This document shows, piece by piece, positions 17,427-26,474 of a DNA stretch of 64,000 nucleotides. The notes beneath the pieces were generated by a model. That model had not been told where the DNA came from and did not search any database. It saw only the letters and a list, made by a program, of their open reading frames with translations. Made by a program: the position numbers and the translations under genes. The stretch lies in the NCBI GenBank assembly GCA_028285415.1, contig JANQPF010000009.1:372001-436000 (forward strand). Direction: 5' to 3'. The number at the start of each line of letters is the position of its first letter. Position 1 is the stretch's first letter. This stretch comes from Pseudomonadales bacterium. Lineage in GTDB: Bacteria > Pseudomonadota > Gammaproteobacteria > Pseudomonadales > Azotimanducaceae.

Positions 17427-18671
17427 TCAACCGGCGACGGGACTGCCCTGCCGCTGCCGATCGATGCGCAAAAGCGATACCGAGGTCAGCGCAACGAGGT
17501 AACCCACAAGGTGCACATAGAAGACAGGCAGATACGTACCCGTGTTGTCGAAAATCAGCGTAGCCAGGGGTAAACCAACCAGGTTGAACGGCATGATCAT
17601 CGGCATCATCGCGCCCATCGCCGAGGCAAACGCAACCCGGCCGAAACGTTCGGCAATCAAAACCGACCAAAGCGGCGCCATGCCGCCATAGCCGAGACCA
17701 AACAGAAAACCACCGGCGCTCAAACTGATCTGATCGGTCGCAAACAGGAGCACTGCAACGCCGCTTGCTTGTAACAGAATGGCAGACGCTACGACAAAAC
17801 GCTGGTTGAAGTGATCGGCGAGGATGCCAAACGTCGGCTTCGCCAATGCACCCATGAACGTAGTCACAGCGACCACGCTGGACGCCTCCATTGGCGTGAG
17901 CCCAAGATCCGTGGCGTGCGACGGCATCGCAAGCACTACAGACGCAATGCCCATGAAACACGGCCCCATCGTCAAGGCGATACACCAGAAATCACGGTTG
18001 CCGAGCGCACGTGTGAACGTCCAATCGGCGCCGTCGTGACGCTCGGGTGGCAGCGGTGAGTCTCTACCATCCGGGTGCAACCCGATGTCCTCGGGTCCGC
18101 GTACCGTGCAGAGCCATATGGCTGGCAACAGCACCGCTGCAGCGCCGATGCCACACACAATGAAGGACACCTGCCAGCCGTAGGTGAGCAGCACCCAGGT
18201 CACAACCGGTACCAGCACCGTGGCGGAGATGGTAATGCCAAACTGTGAAATACCCATGGCCGTGCCACGGCGTTCCGCAAACCAGTTGGCCAGCAGCATG
18301 TTGGCGGGAATGGTACCCAGGAGCACCATGCCTATCCCGACAAGCCCGCCGAACAGGAGATACAGCTGCCAGAGCGCCGTGATCTGCGAGAGGAGCAGAA
18401 AGCCGATCATGAGTGACGCGGCACCCAACGTCAGCAACCAGCGCACGTCGAACCGTGCAAAAGCCCGCCCCGCGGCGGGGCTCAGCACCGCCACGACAAT
18501 CGATTGAATGGACAGCGTCAGAGCAACGTCGAAGCGGTCAGCGCCTAACATCTCGGTCATGGGCTTGAGGTAAACCCCAAAGGCGTAGTACGCCAATCCC
18601 ATCGCCACAAACTGCAGCACGAACGTGAACGCGACGATAATCCAGCCGTAGAAGAAGGGGGTGCGGGACAT
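17427..18671 (-). CDS. MFS transporter
   Basis: A 414-residue inner-membrane carrier with twelve predicted helices (the first is FFYGWIIVAFTFVLQF). The loop 2-3 area and the cytoplasmic loop AGRAFARFDVRW fit the major facilitator family, of the oxalate/formate or monocarboxylate-like branch. The N-terminal FFYGWIIV stretch is typical of that branch. A TTG six codons upstream is possible, but the ATG fits the first helix better. Substrate unknown. It is on the same strand as, and upstream of, HDOD; the amidase gene lies 74 bases further upstream. Confidence 0.85.
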   Translation of the reverse strand: MSRTPFFYGWIIVAFTFVLQFVAMGLAYYAFGVYLKPMTEMLGADRFDVALTLSIQSIVVAVLSPAAGRAFARFDVRWLLTLGAASLMIGFLLLSQITALWQLYLLFGGLVGIGMVLLGTIPANMLLANWFAERRGTAMGISQFGITISATVLVPVVTWVLLTYGWQVSFIVCGIGAAAVLLPAIWLCTVRGPEDIGLHPDGRDSPLPPERHDGADWTFTRALGNRDFWCIALTMGPCFMGIASVVLAMPSHATDLGLTPMEASSVVAVTTFMGALAKPTFGILADHFNQRFVVASAILLQASGVAVLLFATDQISLSAGGFLFGLGYGGMAPLWSVLIAERFGRVAFASAMGAMMPMIMPFNLVGLPLATLIFDNTGTYLPVFYVHLVGYLVALTSVSLLRIDRQRQGSPVAG

Positions 18672-18744
18672 TCCGGAGCCGTTGCTCAAACGCCTAGCAT
18701 ATACTCGGCAAGACGGCTCAGGAAGGAAGGATCACGTCGCGCGC

Positions 18745-20199
18745 TCACTCGAAGCCCGGCGGTGGCGTAAATCCGCCAATTTCCTCGCTGATCAGGCGCG
18801 CAATTTCGATGCTCTGATGGTCCCGGTAAGGGCCACACACTGCCTGCAGGCCGATCGGCAGTCCCGTGGTCGACGGTCCCGTCGGAAACGCCGTGCTCGG
18901 CAGGTACGAGGCAATGATCAGACCCGCCCAGAAAATCGGTTCAAAATAGGGGCGCTCGGCGCCGTCTACCTCGATGGTCCGCTCCGTCATGGGACGGTGG
19001 TCATGTTTGATGGCCGGCACCGTAAACTGGGGACAAATGAGCACGTCCCACTCTTGGAAAAACGCATCCCACGCCAGACGCAGCTTCTCCCGCCGGAAAT
19101 TGTGACGAATCCAGTCCCGGTGCAGCATGACCGCTGCACGCGCGTTGACGGCTTCCGTGGAGCTGTCGTCGGCAGCAAAACCCGCAGCAAACTTCTGCAT
19201 CATTGGCACCCCCTCGGCGGGCTGAGCGCTGGACATCACCGCCGTCAGGAGACTCTGGTAGGTCATGTGGGCTTTGCGCGCGTCGAAGTCCGGGCGCGCG
19301 GTATCCGAAACGGTGGCCCCCAGCGCCGCCAGCTTGTCGGCGACATTCGCGACGCGATCCGCGGTTTCGGCACTCACGGGTGCCATCTCGTCCGTCGGCC
19401 ACACGGCAACGCGCAGCTCGCTCAAGTTGGAGAAGGCGGGCGAAGGCAGATCCAGCTTCCAGCCAATGGCTTCACGTTCCGAGGGACCTGCCATGACGTC
19501 CAGAGCCAGCGCCAGGTCCGCCGCATCCCGCGCCAGTGGCCCACAGACGGAAAGGTCGGAATCCGGCACGCCGGCAAAGAGCTCATGACCCTCCTGAGGC
19601 ACGATGCCCCAGGTGGGTTTGTGGCCATAAACTCCGCAGAAGTGGGCCGGCGTGCGGATCGAGCCGCCGATGTCGGAACCCGCCTCGAGCGCGGCAAAGC
19701 CGGCCGCAACAGAGGCGGCGCTGCCGCCTGAAGATCCGCCCGGTACACATTCTGCGTTCCACGGGTTGTTGGTCGTGCCGTAAATCTCGTTGTAACTCTG
19801 AAAATCCGCCAGATCGATCGGCACATTGGTTTTGCCCAGAAACACAGCGCCGGCATTCCTGAAGCGCTTTACCGCCAGCCCGTCCGTCGCTGAGACATTG
19901 TCCTTGTAGGCCGGGATACCCCAGGTGGAAGGCGTATCGCGCATCACGTACGACTCCTTGATGGTCATCGGGACGCCGTGGAGCGGACCCAACGACTCTC
20001 CCCGTGCGAGAGCCTCATCAGCAGCTCTGGCTTCTTCCAGCGCGCTATCGAAGGTGCGCACGACCACCGCGTTCACCGCGCCGTCCAGACGCTCGATGCG
20101 ATCGATGTAGTGCTGAGTCAGCTCCACCGAACTGATTTGTTGATTGGCTACCCGCTCAGCCAGCTCCCGAGCACTGCTGAAGGTCAATTCGTCACTCAT
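18745..20199 (-). CDS. Amidase (amidase signature family)
   Basis: A 484-residue cytoplasmic amidase. The catalytic Ser-cisSer-Lys arrangement is visible: Lys in VPMTIKES, then GGSSGGSAASVAAG, then GSDIGGSIRTPAHFCG carrying the nucleophile Ser. The C-terminus contains the usual GLPIGLQAVCGPYRD. It hydrolyses a carboxamide, but the sequence does not tell which one. I set the start at the ATG at 20199, where the family domain begins (SDELTFSSARELAER); the open frame extends 48 codons further but contains no domain. It is divergent from a lipoprotein gene across 129 bases. Confidence 0.9.
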   Translation of the reverse strand: MSDELTFSSARELAERVANQQISSVELTQHYIDRIERLDGAVNAVVVRTFDSALEEARAADEALARGESLGPLHGVPMTIKESYVMRDTPSTWGIPAYKDNVSATDGLAVKRFRNAGAVFLGKTNVPIDLADFQSYNEIYGTTNNPWNAECVPGGSSGGSAASVAAGFAALEAGSDIGGSIRTPAHFCGVYGHKPTWGIVPQEGHELFAGVPDSDLSVCGPLARDAADLALALDVMAGPSEREAIGWKLDLPSPAFSNLSELRVAVWPTDEMAPVSAETADRVANVADKLAALGATVSDTARPDFDARKAHMTYQSLLTAVMSSAQPAEGVPMMQKFAAGFAADDSSTEAVNARAAVMLHRDWIRHNFRREKLRLAWDAFFQEWDVLICPQFTVPAIKHDHRPMTERTIEVDGAERPYFEPIFWAGLIIASYLPSTAFPTGPSTTGLPIGLQAVCGPYRDHQSIEIARLISEEIGGFTPPPGFE

Positions 20200-20328
20200 G
20201 GCTTTCCCCCGCTGTCCGCCGCCGAGTTTAGCCCACATTGAAATGAGGCGTCTCACCCAACCGTCAGGGACTTCAATTTCTCCGATCCAACCGCCACAAT
20301 TAACGCGTTCCATTAACGGAAAACCATC

Positions 20329-21465
20329 GTGAACACAGATCAATCAATTCTCTGTGGGCGAAAAGGATCCTCTGCCCTGTTCAATCTGCTCGGCGTAGCA
20401 GCGCTTGCGGTGCTCCTGGCGGGCTGCGGCGACTCGGAACCGGACACCTCAGGCGTTGATATCAAGCGCACACCTTCAGGCAAACCCGACTTCAGCGGCG
20501 TTTACGACACCGGCACGCTGACGCCGCTGCAACGTCCGGAGTGGCTGGGAGAGACCGAGTATCTCTACCCGTGGTTCGCAAATACGCTCAACTGGGCATT
20601 CGAAGTGGCGGCAGACTGGGCGCGGACCAGCGAGAGCGATCCGGATCGGGAGGCACCGCCTGCCGGTGGTGACGGCAACAATACCGCGGGCGCGGGGGGC
20701 GTTGGTGGCTACAACCTCTTCTACATCGACCCAGGCAGCTCACTTGGAGAGATCGAGGGCCGGATACCAACTTCCATCATTTACGATCCGCCCGACGGAC
20801 GTCAGCCTGCCACGCTGCCTGCCGTGCAGGGTCGCATGGGGAACGTCTACCAGAGCTTCATTCACGAAAATACCGGTGAAGCAACTTGGCTCGACAGCGA
20901 CGGCCCCGGACCGTTCGACGGACCGGAAAGCCTGGCGCCTTCGGAGCGCTGTCTCATCTCTTTTGGCGCCACCGTGCCCACCATTTCGAGCCTCTACAAC
21001 AATCACAAGCGCATCGTGCAGACTGATGACTACGTCATGATTCTTCAGGAAATGGTGCACGACGCCCGCATCATTCGCATGTACGGCGAGCATACGCCGG
21101 ATATCAATCGCAAGTGGCTCGGCGATTCCATCGGCCGCTGGGAAGGCGACACGCTGGTCGTCGAGACACGCGGCTTCCGCGAACTCAGCAGCCTGCCGGG
21201 CGCGGACGAGAATCTGCACGTTGTGGAGCGGTTTTCGCCGATGGCGGATGGCAACATCCTTTATGACTTCACCGTGACCGACGAAACCGTGTGGGAAGCG
21301 TCCTGGAGCGGACGCTACGTGTGGCAGTCGAAGCCCCAAGACCACGTCTACGAATACGCGTGTCACGAGGGGAACTACGCGATGGGCAACATTCTGCGCG
21401 GCGCCCGTCTCCTCGAGAGCGAGTACGGCCAGGAGGAGTCCGTCCCCGTCAGCGGCGGTAACTAG
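20329..21465 (+). CDS. Conserved hypothetical lipoprotein
   Basis: A 378-residue protein with a lipoprotein signal (VLLAGC, acylated Cys33). After the Cys, KRTPSGKPDFSGVYDTG leads into a region with SIIYDPPDGRQPATLP and later SERCLISFGATVPTIS, LGDSIGRWEGDTLVVETRGF and ERFSPMADGNILYDFTVTDET. I recognise this as a recurrent exported family of unknown function found in environmental Gram-negative bacteria; the role is unknown. It starts with GTG, supported by a weak GGA. The downstream epoxide-hydrolase-like gene is 39 bases away on the same strand and may be co-transcribed. Confidence 0.75.
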   Translation: MNTDQSILCGRKGSSALFNLLGVAALAVLLAGCGDSEPDTSGVDIKRTPSGKPDFSGVYDTGTLTPLQRPEWLGETEYLYPWFANTLNWAFEVAADWARTSESDPDREAPPAGGDGNNTAGAGGVGGYNLFYIDPGSSLGEIEGRIPTSIIYDPPDGRQPATLPAVQGRMGNVYQSFIHENTGEATWLDSDGPGPFDGPESLAPSERCLISFGATVPTISSLYNNHKRIVQTDDYVMILQEMVHDARIIRMYGEHTPDINRKWLGDSIGRWEGDTLVVETRGFRELSSLPGADENLHVVERFSPMADGNILYDFTVTDETVWEASWSGRYVWQSKPQDHVYEYACHEGNYAMGNILRGARLLESEYGQEESVPVSGGN

Positions 21466-21504
21466 GGATACGTCGGATATGACGCGGCCGCGGGCGTTGA
21501 GCGT

Positions 21505-22521
21505 ATGAGACGTGTCCTGACCATCTTCTTGAGCCTCGTCGGTATCGTGCTGATCGGCGCACCTCTCGTGCTCTGGATCGGCTCCTACGCATCGCTGGAT
21601 CACGACCTCGCGCACACTACACGAACCGCCGGGCTGGCTCCGTTCGATCCCGCCGGAGCCGGCGGCGAGACGCCAACCCTGTCAGTTGTAGAGGCCGGGT
21701 CAATGACGTTTCGGGTCCGCAGCGCCGGATTCGATAACAATCGGGGCAACGTCATCCTGCTGCACGGGTTCCCCGAATCCTCCGCGATGTACGCGCCGAT
21801 GATGCCGAAGCTTGCGAGCGCCGGTTTCCGCGTGGTGGCGTTCGATCAGCGCGGCTACAGTCCCGGTGCAAGACCCGATCAGCTGGAGGCCTATGCGATA
21901 GACAGGCTCATCGGCGACGTCTTTGCCGTCGCCGATGCCGTGGGTTTCGACCGGTTCCATCTGGTGGGCCACGATTGGGGCGCGGCCGTCGGCTGGTCGC
22001 TCGTTTTTCAGGACACCTCCCGGATTGAAAGTTGGTCCGCGCTCTCCATCCCGCATATGGGTGCTTACGCCGAAGCCATGACGGTGGATGAAGATCAGCA
22101 GGAGCGCAGCGCCTACGTCGGTTTCTTCCGCATGCCGTGGCTGCCCGAAGCCATCTTCAGTTTCAACGGTTTCGCCATGCTGCGAAATGGCGTTTATGCC
22201 GAGCATGGTGACGATATCGTTCAAGAATACTTGGACCTGTTTGCGGAGCCCGGCGCACTGACCGCTGCCCTCAACTGGTATCGAGCTTCCGGTTTGACCG
22301 GTGTGGAAGGGACCATGGAGGTCAACACGCCCACCGCGTTCATCTGGGGTGCGGAGGATCCCGTTGTCGGTCAACGCGCGCTCGAGACGCAGCGTCAGTA
22401 CTTTGCGGGGAATCTCTGGGAGACGGAGCTCGATACGGGGCACTGGCTGATGGAGACCAAATCCGCCGCCGTCACCGAGGCGGTGCTCTCACACATCGAA
22501 CGAACGACTGCTCAGCCCTGA
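21505..22521 (+). CDS. Alpha/beta hydrolase, epoxide-hydrolase-like
   Basis: A 338-residue protein with an N-terminal membrane or signal helix (residues 8-25). The hydrolase core shows ILLHGFPESS (HGxP oxyanion motif), FDQRGYSPGARP, then VGHDWGAAVGW, in which the nucleophile is Asp as in epoxide hydrolases and haloalkane dehalogenases. An acid candidate lies in WGAEDPVV and the base His in DTGHWL. This favours an epoxide hydrolase over a serine esterase. It ends overlapping the convergent metallo-hydrolase gene by ten bases. Confidence 0.85.
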   Translation: MRRVLTIFLSLVGIVLIGAPLVLWIGSYASLDHDLAHTTRTAGLAPFDPAGAGGETPTLSVVEAGSMTFRVRSAGFDNNRGNVILLHGFPESSAMYAPMMPKLASAGFRVVAFDQRGYSPGARPDQLEAYAIDRLIGDVFAVADAVGFDRFHLVGHDWGAAVGWSLVFQDTSRIESWSALSIPHMGAYAEAMTVDEDQQERSAYVGFFRMPWLPEAIFSFNGFAMLRNGVYAEHGDDIVQEYLDLFAEPGALTAALNWYRASGLTGVEGTMEVNTPTAFIWGAEDPVVGQRALETQRQYFAGNLWETELDTGHWLMETKSAAVTEAVLSHIERTTAQP

Positions 22522-23678
22522 GGCGACGATCGTCGCGGTGCGCGGTCGAAATCGCCGGTAGCCACAATTGGGGCCTGATCCGCGGGTTGCCATTCCACGT
22601 CGGGCCACCACTTCTCCTGCGCGTCATCTCTTTGCATGTCCACGGGAAGCCCGGGACGTGGCGTGATCACCCGATAGCCGTATTTGTCAGCTGCCGCCAG
22701 CACCCGCTCCACCGGCTCGGTCCACGCGTGGCGGGCGAGATCAAAGAGTCCCCAGTGCACCGGGAGCAGCACGTCGCCGCGCACCCAGTTGTGTGCGAGC
22801 ACCGCCTGCTCCGGCCCGATGTGCCAATCCGGCCAGTCCGCGCCATAGGCGCCCACCTCAATCAACGTCACGTCGAACGGCCCCAGCCGGTCACCAATGT
22901 CTTTGAGCTCAGGAAAGAGGCCCGTATCGCCGGAAAAATAGACTGCATGGGATTTGGAGTGAAGCGTAAATCCCATCCAGAGCGTGCGGTCATTGTCGAT
23001 CAGTATTCGACCGGAGGCGTGTCGCGCAGGGGTTGCCGTCAGCCGAATGCCGGCAACGTGAGTTTCATCCCACCAGTCGAGCTCGGTGATCTGCTCGGGA
23101 GGAACGCCCCAATATTCCAAGTGGGCGCCTACCCCAAGCGGCACGACAAATTGCCCGACGCGCCCGATCAGTGCTTTGATCGTCCGCGTGTCCAGGTGAT
23201 CGTAGTGGTCGTGGGAGATGAGCACCGCGTCGATCTGCGGCAAGTCCACCAGTGCAATCGGCGGCGGGTACCAACGTTTCGGTCCAAGCCAGGTATACGG
23301 TGAGACACGATCAGACCAGACCGGATCGGTAAGAAAGCGCTTGCCGTCCATCTCGATGAGCGCAATGGAGTGACCAAACCAGGTGATGCGCAACGGCCTG
23401 CTCTGTTCAAACACACGCGGATCCGTTTGCACGGCTGCCGGAGCCTGCCGGGGCTTGGCAAACTCGCTCCCGTCCAGCCAGCGTTCCGGCGCGTCCAGGA
23501 ACGGGTTGTAGAGCGCAATGCCGTTCACAAAAACGCCATCATGCCAGTTGGCTGAGCGCTGCATGCGTTCGAGCCGCTCACCCGAGGCGGCGCGGCCGAA
23601 CGCATCCCAGCCGTCGGCGATCATGAAGGTGGTTGGCGCAAGCAAAGCAAGCGCGCTCAGGCTCAGCGCCTTGCGCAT
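22512..23678 (-). CDS. Metallo-beta-lactamase-fold hydrolase (UlaG/NAPE-PLD-like)
   Basis: A 388-residue protein with an N-terminal hydrophobic signal or anchor. The metal-binding HDHYDHLD follows VLISHDHYDH; further ligands lie in TPARHASGR, YFSGDTGLF and LLPVHWGLFDLARH. The combination of a single fold with WFGHS and the VHWG motif is typical of the branch that includes UlaG and N-acylphosphatidylethanolamine phospholipase D. It probably hydrolyses a phosphodiester or lactone in the envelope, substrate unknown. It is the last gene of the minus-strand set headed by the SDR at 27227, eight bases after the DUF385-like gene. Confidence 0.87.
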   Translation of the reverse strand: MRKALSLSALALLAPTTFMIADGWDAFGRAASGERLERMQRSANWHDGVFVNGIALYNPFLDAPERWLDGSEFAKPRQAPAAVQTDPRVFEQSRPLRITWFGHSIALIEMDGKRFLTDPVWSDRVSPYTWLGPKRWYPPPIALVDLPQIDAVLISHDHYDHLDTRTIKALIGRVGQFVVPLGVGAHLEYWGVPPEQITELDWWDETHVAGIRLTATPARHASGRILIDNDRTLWMGFTLHSKSHAVYFSGDTGLFPELKDIGDRLGPFDVTLIEVGAYGADWPDWHIGPEQAVLAHNWVRGDVLLPVHWGLFDLARHAWTEPVERVLAAADKYGYRVITPRPGLPVDMQRDDAQEKWWPDVEWQPADQAPIVATGDFDRAPRRSSPQG

Positions 23679-23685
23679 GGATGAA

Positions 23686-24120
23686 TCAAACGTCCAGATC
23701 GATCACTATCAGATACGCATTTAACCAATCAGGCAGCCATTTCGGAACATTCGGACGCAAGCGTTCAAACACCTCACGGGTATATGCCGGGTCATCCATC
23801 ACGGTTCGCGCCCGGCCGGTGAACGCTTCCCCTTGGATGAACACCTCAACAGGCACATCCCCATCGCGAAACGCCCGCCACCACCGGCCGTCCGCACCCG
23901 CAAACACCTGATCGCCCTCCCGCAGGTAGTTGACCGGCAGTTCGCGGCCGTCCGGAAAAGTCAGCAGCATGACCAAATTTGCGCGTTCGCTGTCAGGACT
24001 GTCACGCAGTTCCTGGGTCACTTTCGGATTGACGCTGAAAGCGTAGTACGCCCGCGCTCCCAGAAGCAGCACAACCAACACAACAGCAATGATGGCGGGG
24101 ACAATCAATATCCACTTCAT
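23686..24120 (-). CDS. Membrane-anchored DUF385/nitroreductase-like protein
   Basis: A 144-residue protein. Residues 1-25 form one membrane helix (ILIVPAIIAVVLVVLLLGA). The rest resembles the split-barrel flavin/deazaflavin-binding fold: LPVNYLREGDQVFAGADG, then RWWRAFRDGDVPVEVFIQGE. Family members bind FMN or F420. The membrane anchor is unusual. Whether it binds F420 cannot be told from this sequence. It sits 34 bases after the 3-hydroxyisobutyrate-dehydrogenase-like gene and eight bases before the metallo-hydrolase gene. Confidence 0.6.
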   Translation of the reverse strand: MKWILIVPAIIAVVLVVLLLGARAYYAFSVNPKVTQELRDSPDSERANLVMLLTFPDGRELPVNYLREGDQVFAGADGRWWRAFRDGDVPVEVFIQGEAFTGRARTVMDDPAYTREVFERLRPNVPKWLPDWLNAYLIVIDLDV

Positions 24121-24154
24121 GAGTATTGGGCCTGTCTATTTAGTGATTCAAGGA

Positions 24155-24967
24155 TCAACCCGAGATTTCCACTTCAGATCGACCGGCATCAAAGCACTGT
24201 TGCACCATCGGCAGGGAAACACCCAGCGCGTCAGCCAGCTGCAAGCACGTTGATACGTCTTTTTCCGGCATGCCCTTCATCTTCAATCTTCCCTTTGGCA
24301 TCGGAAAATTCCCCGAGACGAAACTGCGTCCTGTGGAACGATTCAGGATTGCCATGAAGTTGTCGAGGTCCATTCCATACGTCGCCACGAGATCACGCAC
24401 TTCGAGCAGCAGGCTGAACGTACTGAGGGAAATCGCATTGTTCGCGAGCTTCATGACCTGACCGGAACCGATGTCACCACAGCGCATGACGTTGCCCAGC
24501 GGGGCAAGCACCTCCTCACAGCGGGCGACGTCCGTTTCGGCACCACCAATCATCAGCGATAGCGTGCCATCGACGGCACCCTGCACCATCCCACTGAGCG
24601 GACAGTCGAGTACGGAAATTTCGATTTGCGCGGCTTCTGCTGCCAGTGTCTGGCAGTAGCCAGGAGAGATTGTGCTCATGAGGAGCACAATGGATCCGGG
24701 CTTCATCACCGCCAGCGCACCCCTTTCGCCGCGCAGCACCAGGTCGTTCTGCGGCTCATCGAACACACATGACATGACAACGTCCGCTTGCTCGCCAACT
24801 TCGCGTGCATTCGAAACTTCAACAATGCCATGGGGCAGCAAACGCTCCATCGCCTCCCGGCTCCTGTTCACATAGCTGACTACGCGAAAGCCAGCACCCA
24901 GGAGGCGGGCGACCATGGGTTCACCCATTGCCCCCAGACCGATGAACCCGATGGTTGGTTTCGTCAT
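24155..24967 (-). CDS. 3-hydroxyisobutyrate dehydrogenase family NAD(P)-dependent oxidoreductase
   Basis: A 270-residue enzyme with a Rossmann domain (IGFIGLGAMGEPMVARLL, residues 5-22) and the family catalytic Lys in GQVMKLANNAIS. DCPLSGMVQGAVDGTL corresponds to the substrate-binding D-A-P-V-S-G-G-x-x-G-A loop, here changed to DCPLSGM. It probably oxidises a beta-hydroxyacid or reduces a semialdehyde. The start overlaps the SRPBCC gene's stop by four bases (ATGA), so the two are probably translationally coupled. Confidence 0.88.
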   Translation of the reverse strand: MTKPTIGFIGLGAMGEPMVARLLGAGFRVVSYVNRSREAMERLLPHGIVEVSNAREVGEQADVVMSCVFDEPQNDLVLRGERGALAVMKPGSIVLLMSTISPGYCQTLAAEAAQIEISVLDCPLSGMVQGAVDGTLSLMIGGAETDVARCEEVLAPLGNVMRCGDIGSGQVMKLANNAISLSTFSLLLEVRDLVATYGMDLDNFMAILNRSTGRSFVSGNFPMPKGRLKMKGMPEKDVSTCLQLADALGVSLPMVQQCFDAGRSEVEISG

Positions 24968-25449
24968 GGCAGGCCTCCTTCAAGTCTGATTTTCAATGCG
25001 GCCAATCCCTCAGCGTAGAGCACCTCGACGTAAGACGGGTCGTAAAACAGCACCCCTACCCCACGATATTCTTCGTGTTGTATGACCCGGGTCCCTGCCG
25101 CCGTTCGTTCCAGGCGCCACTCATGATCCGCCGTGAGCACGCCCGGGAAGCCCGCGCGCTGATGCAGCTTCTCGTTCGGTATCATCTCCTCGACTACGGC
25201 TTCAACGGGCGTAAAGCTGCCGTCCTCCAGCTGCATGCTGATCGTCATCGTGGCGCCTTCGGCGAACGTGCCTGCAACGGACTCGAAAATTGGGTTCCAC
25301 GAACCATACGTGGACGTATCCGTAATCACGCTCCAGACGTCCGAAGGGGGAGCGGCTATCTCCAGTTCTGCATGTACGGACTTGCGCGGCAATAAAACTG
25401 CAAGTACCACCGCAAGCAGCAGAATGCCGCCAACAAGCCAATAGTTCAT
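24964..25449 (-). CDS. Membrane-anchored SRPBCC (START-like) protein
   Basis: A 161-residue protein with an N-terminal hydrophobic helix (GGILLLAVVLAVLLP) and a START/polyketide-cyclase-like beta-grasp. After the anchor comes VHAELEIAAPPSDVWSVITDTSTYG, with SWNPIFESV and the later ADHEWRLE typical of the family. Such domains bind hydrophobic ligands. I placed the start at the ATG at 25449, which begins directly at the anchor; an upstream in-frame ATG lies within the aldo/keto reductase gene. It precedes the 3-hydroxyisobutyrate-dehydrogenase-like gene. Confidence 0.8.
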   Translation of the reverse strand: MNYWLVGGILLLAVVLAVLLPRKSVHAELEIAAPPSDVWSVITDTSTYGSWNPIFESVAGTFAEGATMTISMQLEDGSFTPVEAVVEEMIPNEKLHQRAGFPGVLTADHEWRLERTAAGTRVIQHEEYRGVGVLFYDPSYVEVLYAEGLAALKIRLEGGLP

Positions 25450-25474
25450 GGGTTGTTCTTCATTGGGGAGCTTC

Positions 25475-26443
25475 CTAGAACAAATTCGCTCTGGGTGTGT
25501 AGTGAGCTTGCAGACGTTCAACCTCCGCATCACTCAGAGTGATCTCCACCGCGGCAACCGCGTCTTCAATGTGCGCTGTCTTGCTGGCGCCGATGATGGG
25601 TGCTGCGACAACCGGATTGTGCATGACCCAGGCCAGCGCAACCTGAGCCCTTGGAATCTCACGCTCAGCGGCGATGGCGGCTACTTCCTGAGCAATGACC
25701 TCATCGCGCGAGCGATCGAAACGTCGACCGGTGAGCGGGTCCACCTCGTGGCGCGGTGTCGACTCATCCCAATCCCGCGTCAGGAGGCCACGCGCCATAG
25801 GACTGTACGGGATCGCCCCGACGCCCTGGTCTGAACAAAGCGGCAGCATTTCCCGCTCTTCCTCCCGCTGCAGCAGACTGTACTGATTCTGCATGCTCAC
25901 GAACTTGGGAAAGCGATTGAGCTCAGCGACGTACTGCATTTTGCTGAACTGCCAGGCCCACATGGAGGAAGCGCCGATATAGCGTACCTTCCCCGCAGCG
26001 ATCGCATCCTCGAAAGCCCGCATGGTCTCTTCGACCGGCGTGTTCTCGTCAAAGCGATGAATCTGATAGAGATCGATGTAGTCGGTCCCCAATCGTCTGA
26101 GACTGTGATCCAGCTCAGTCAGAATCGCTTTACGGGAAAGGCCCATGGCGTTGCGTCCACGACGCATCGGGAAGTAAACCTTGGTTGCGATCACCACCTC
26201 GTCCCGGTCCGCCATTTCACCGAGCAGCCTGCCCGTAATCTCTTCGCTGGTACCCTGACTGTAAGCATTGGCGGTATCAAAGAAGTTGATACCGAGCTCC
26301 AACGCCCGCTCGATGAGCGGGCGCGTTTCCGTCTCGCCCAGGCTCCAGTCATGGATGCCGGGTGTCTCGTCACCGAAGTTCATGCAGCCAAGGCATACTC
26401 TGGAGACTTCGAGGCCCGAGCGTCCCAGTCTGGTGTATTCCAT
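25475..26443 (-). CDS. Aldo/keto reductase
   Basis: A 322-residue aldo/keto reductase. The catalytic tetrad is visible: Asp and Tyr in FFDTANAYSQG, Lys in VVIATKVYFPM, His in DLYQIHRFD. The C-terminal GASKTAHIEDAVAA supplies the NADPH 2'-phosphate contact. ATG at 26443 has GGGAG upstream; a longer frame is open but has no family sequence. It follows the SDR gene by 31 bases in the divergent set next to the TetR gene, and a related enzyme lies at 28987-29994 on the other arm. Confidence 0.92.
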   Translation of the reverse strand: MEYTRLGRSGLEVSRVCLGCMNFGDETPGIHDWSLGETETRPLIERALELGINFFDTANAYSQGTSEEITGRLLGEMADRDEVVIATKVYFPMRRGRNAMGLSRKAILTELDHSLRRLGTDYIDLYQIHRFDENTPVEETMRAFEDAIAAGKVRYIGASSMWAWQFSKMQYVAELNRFPKFVSMQNQYSLLQREEEREMLPLCSDQGVGAIPYSPMARGLLTRDWDESTPRHEVDPLTGRRFDRSRDEVIAQEVAAIAAEREIPRAQVALAWVMHNPVVAAPIIGASKTAHIEDAVAAVEITLSDAEVERLQAHYTPRANLF

Positions 26444-26474
26444 CGTCACTCTCCCTGAAAGCTGTTCTCTGTAA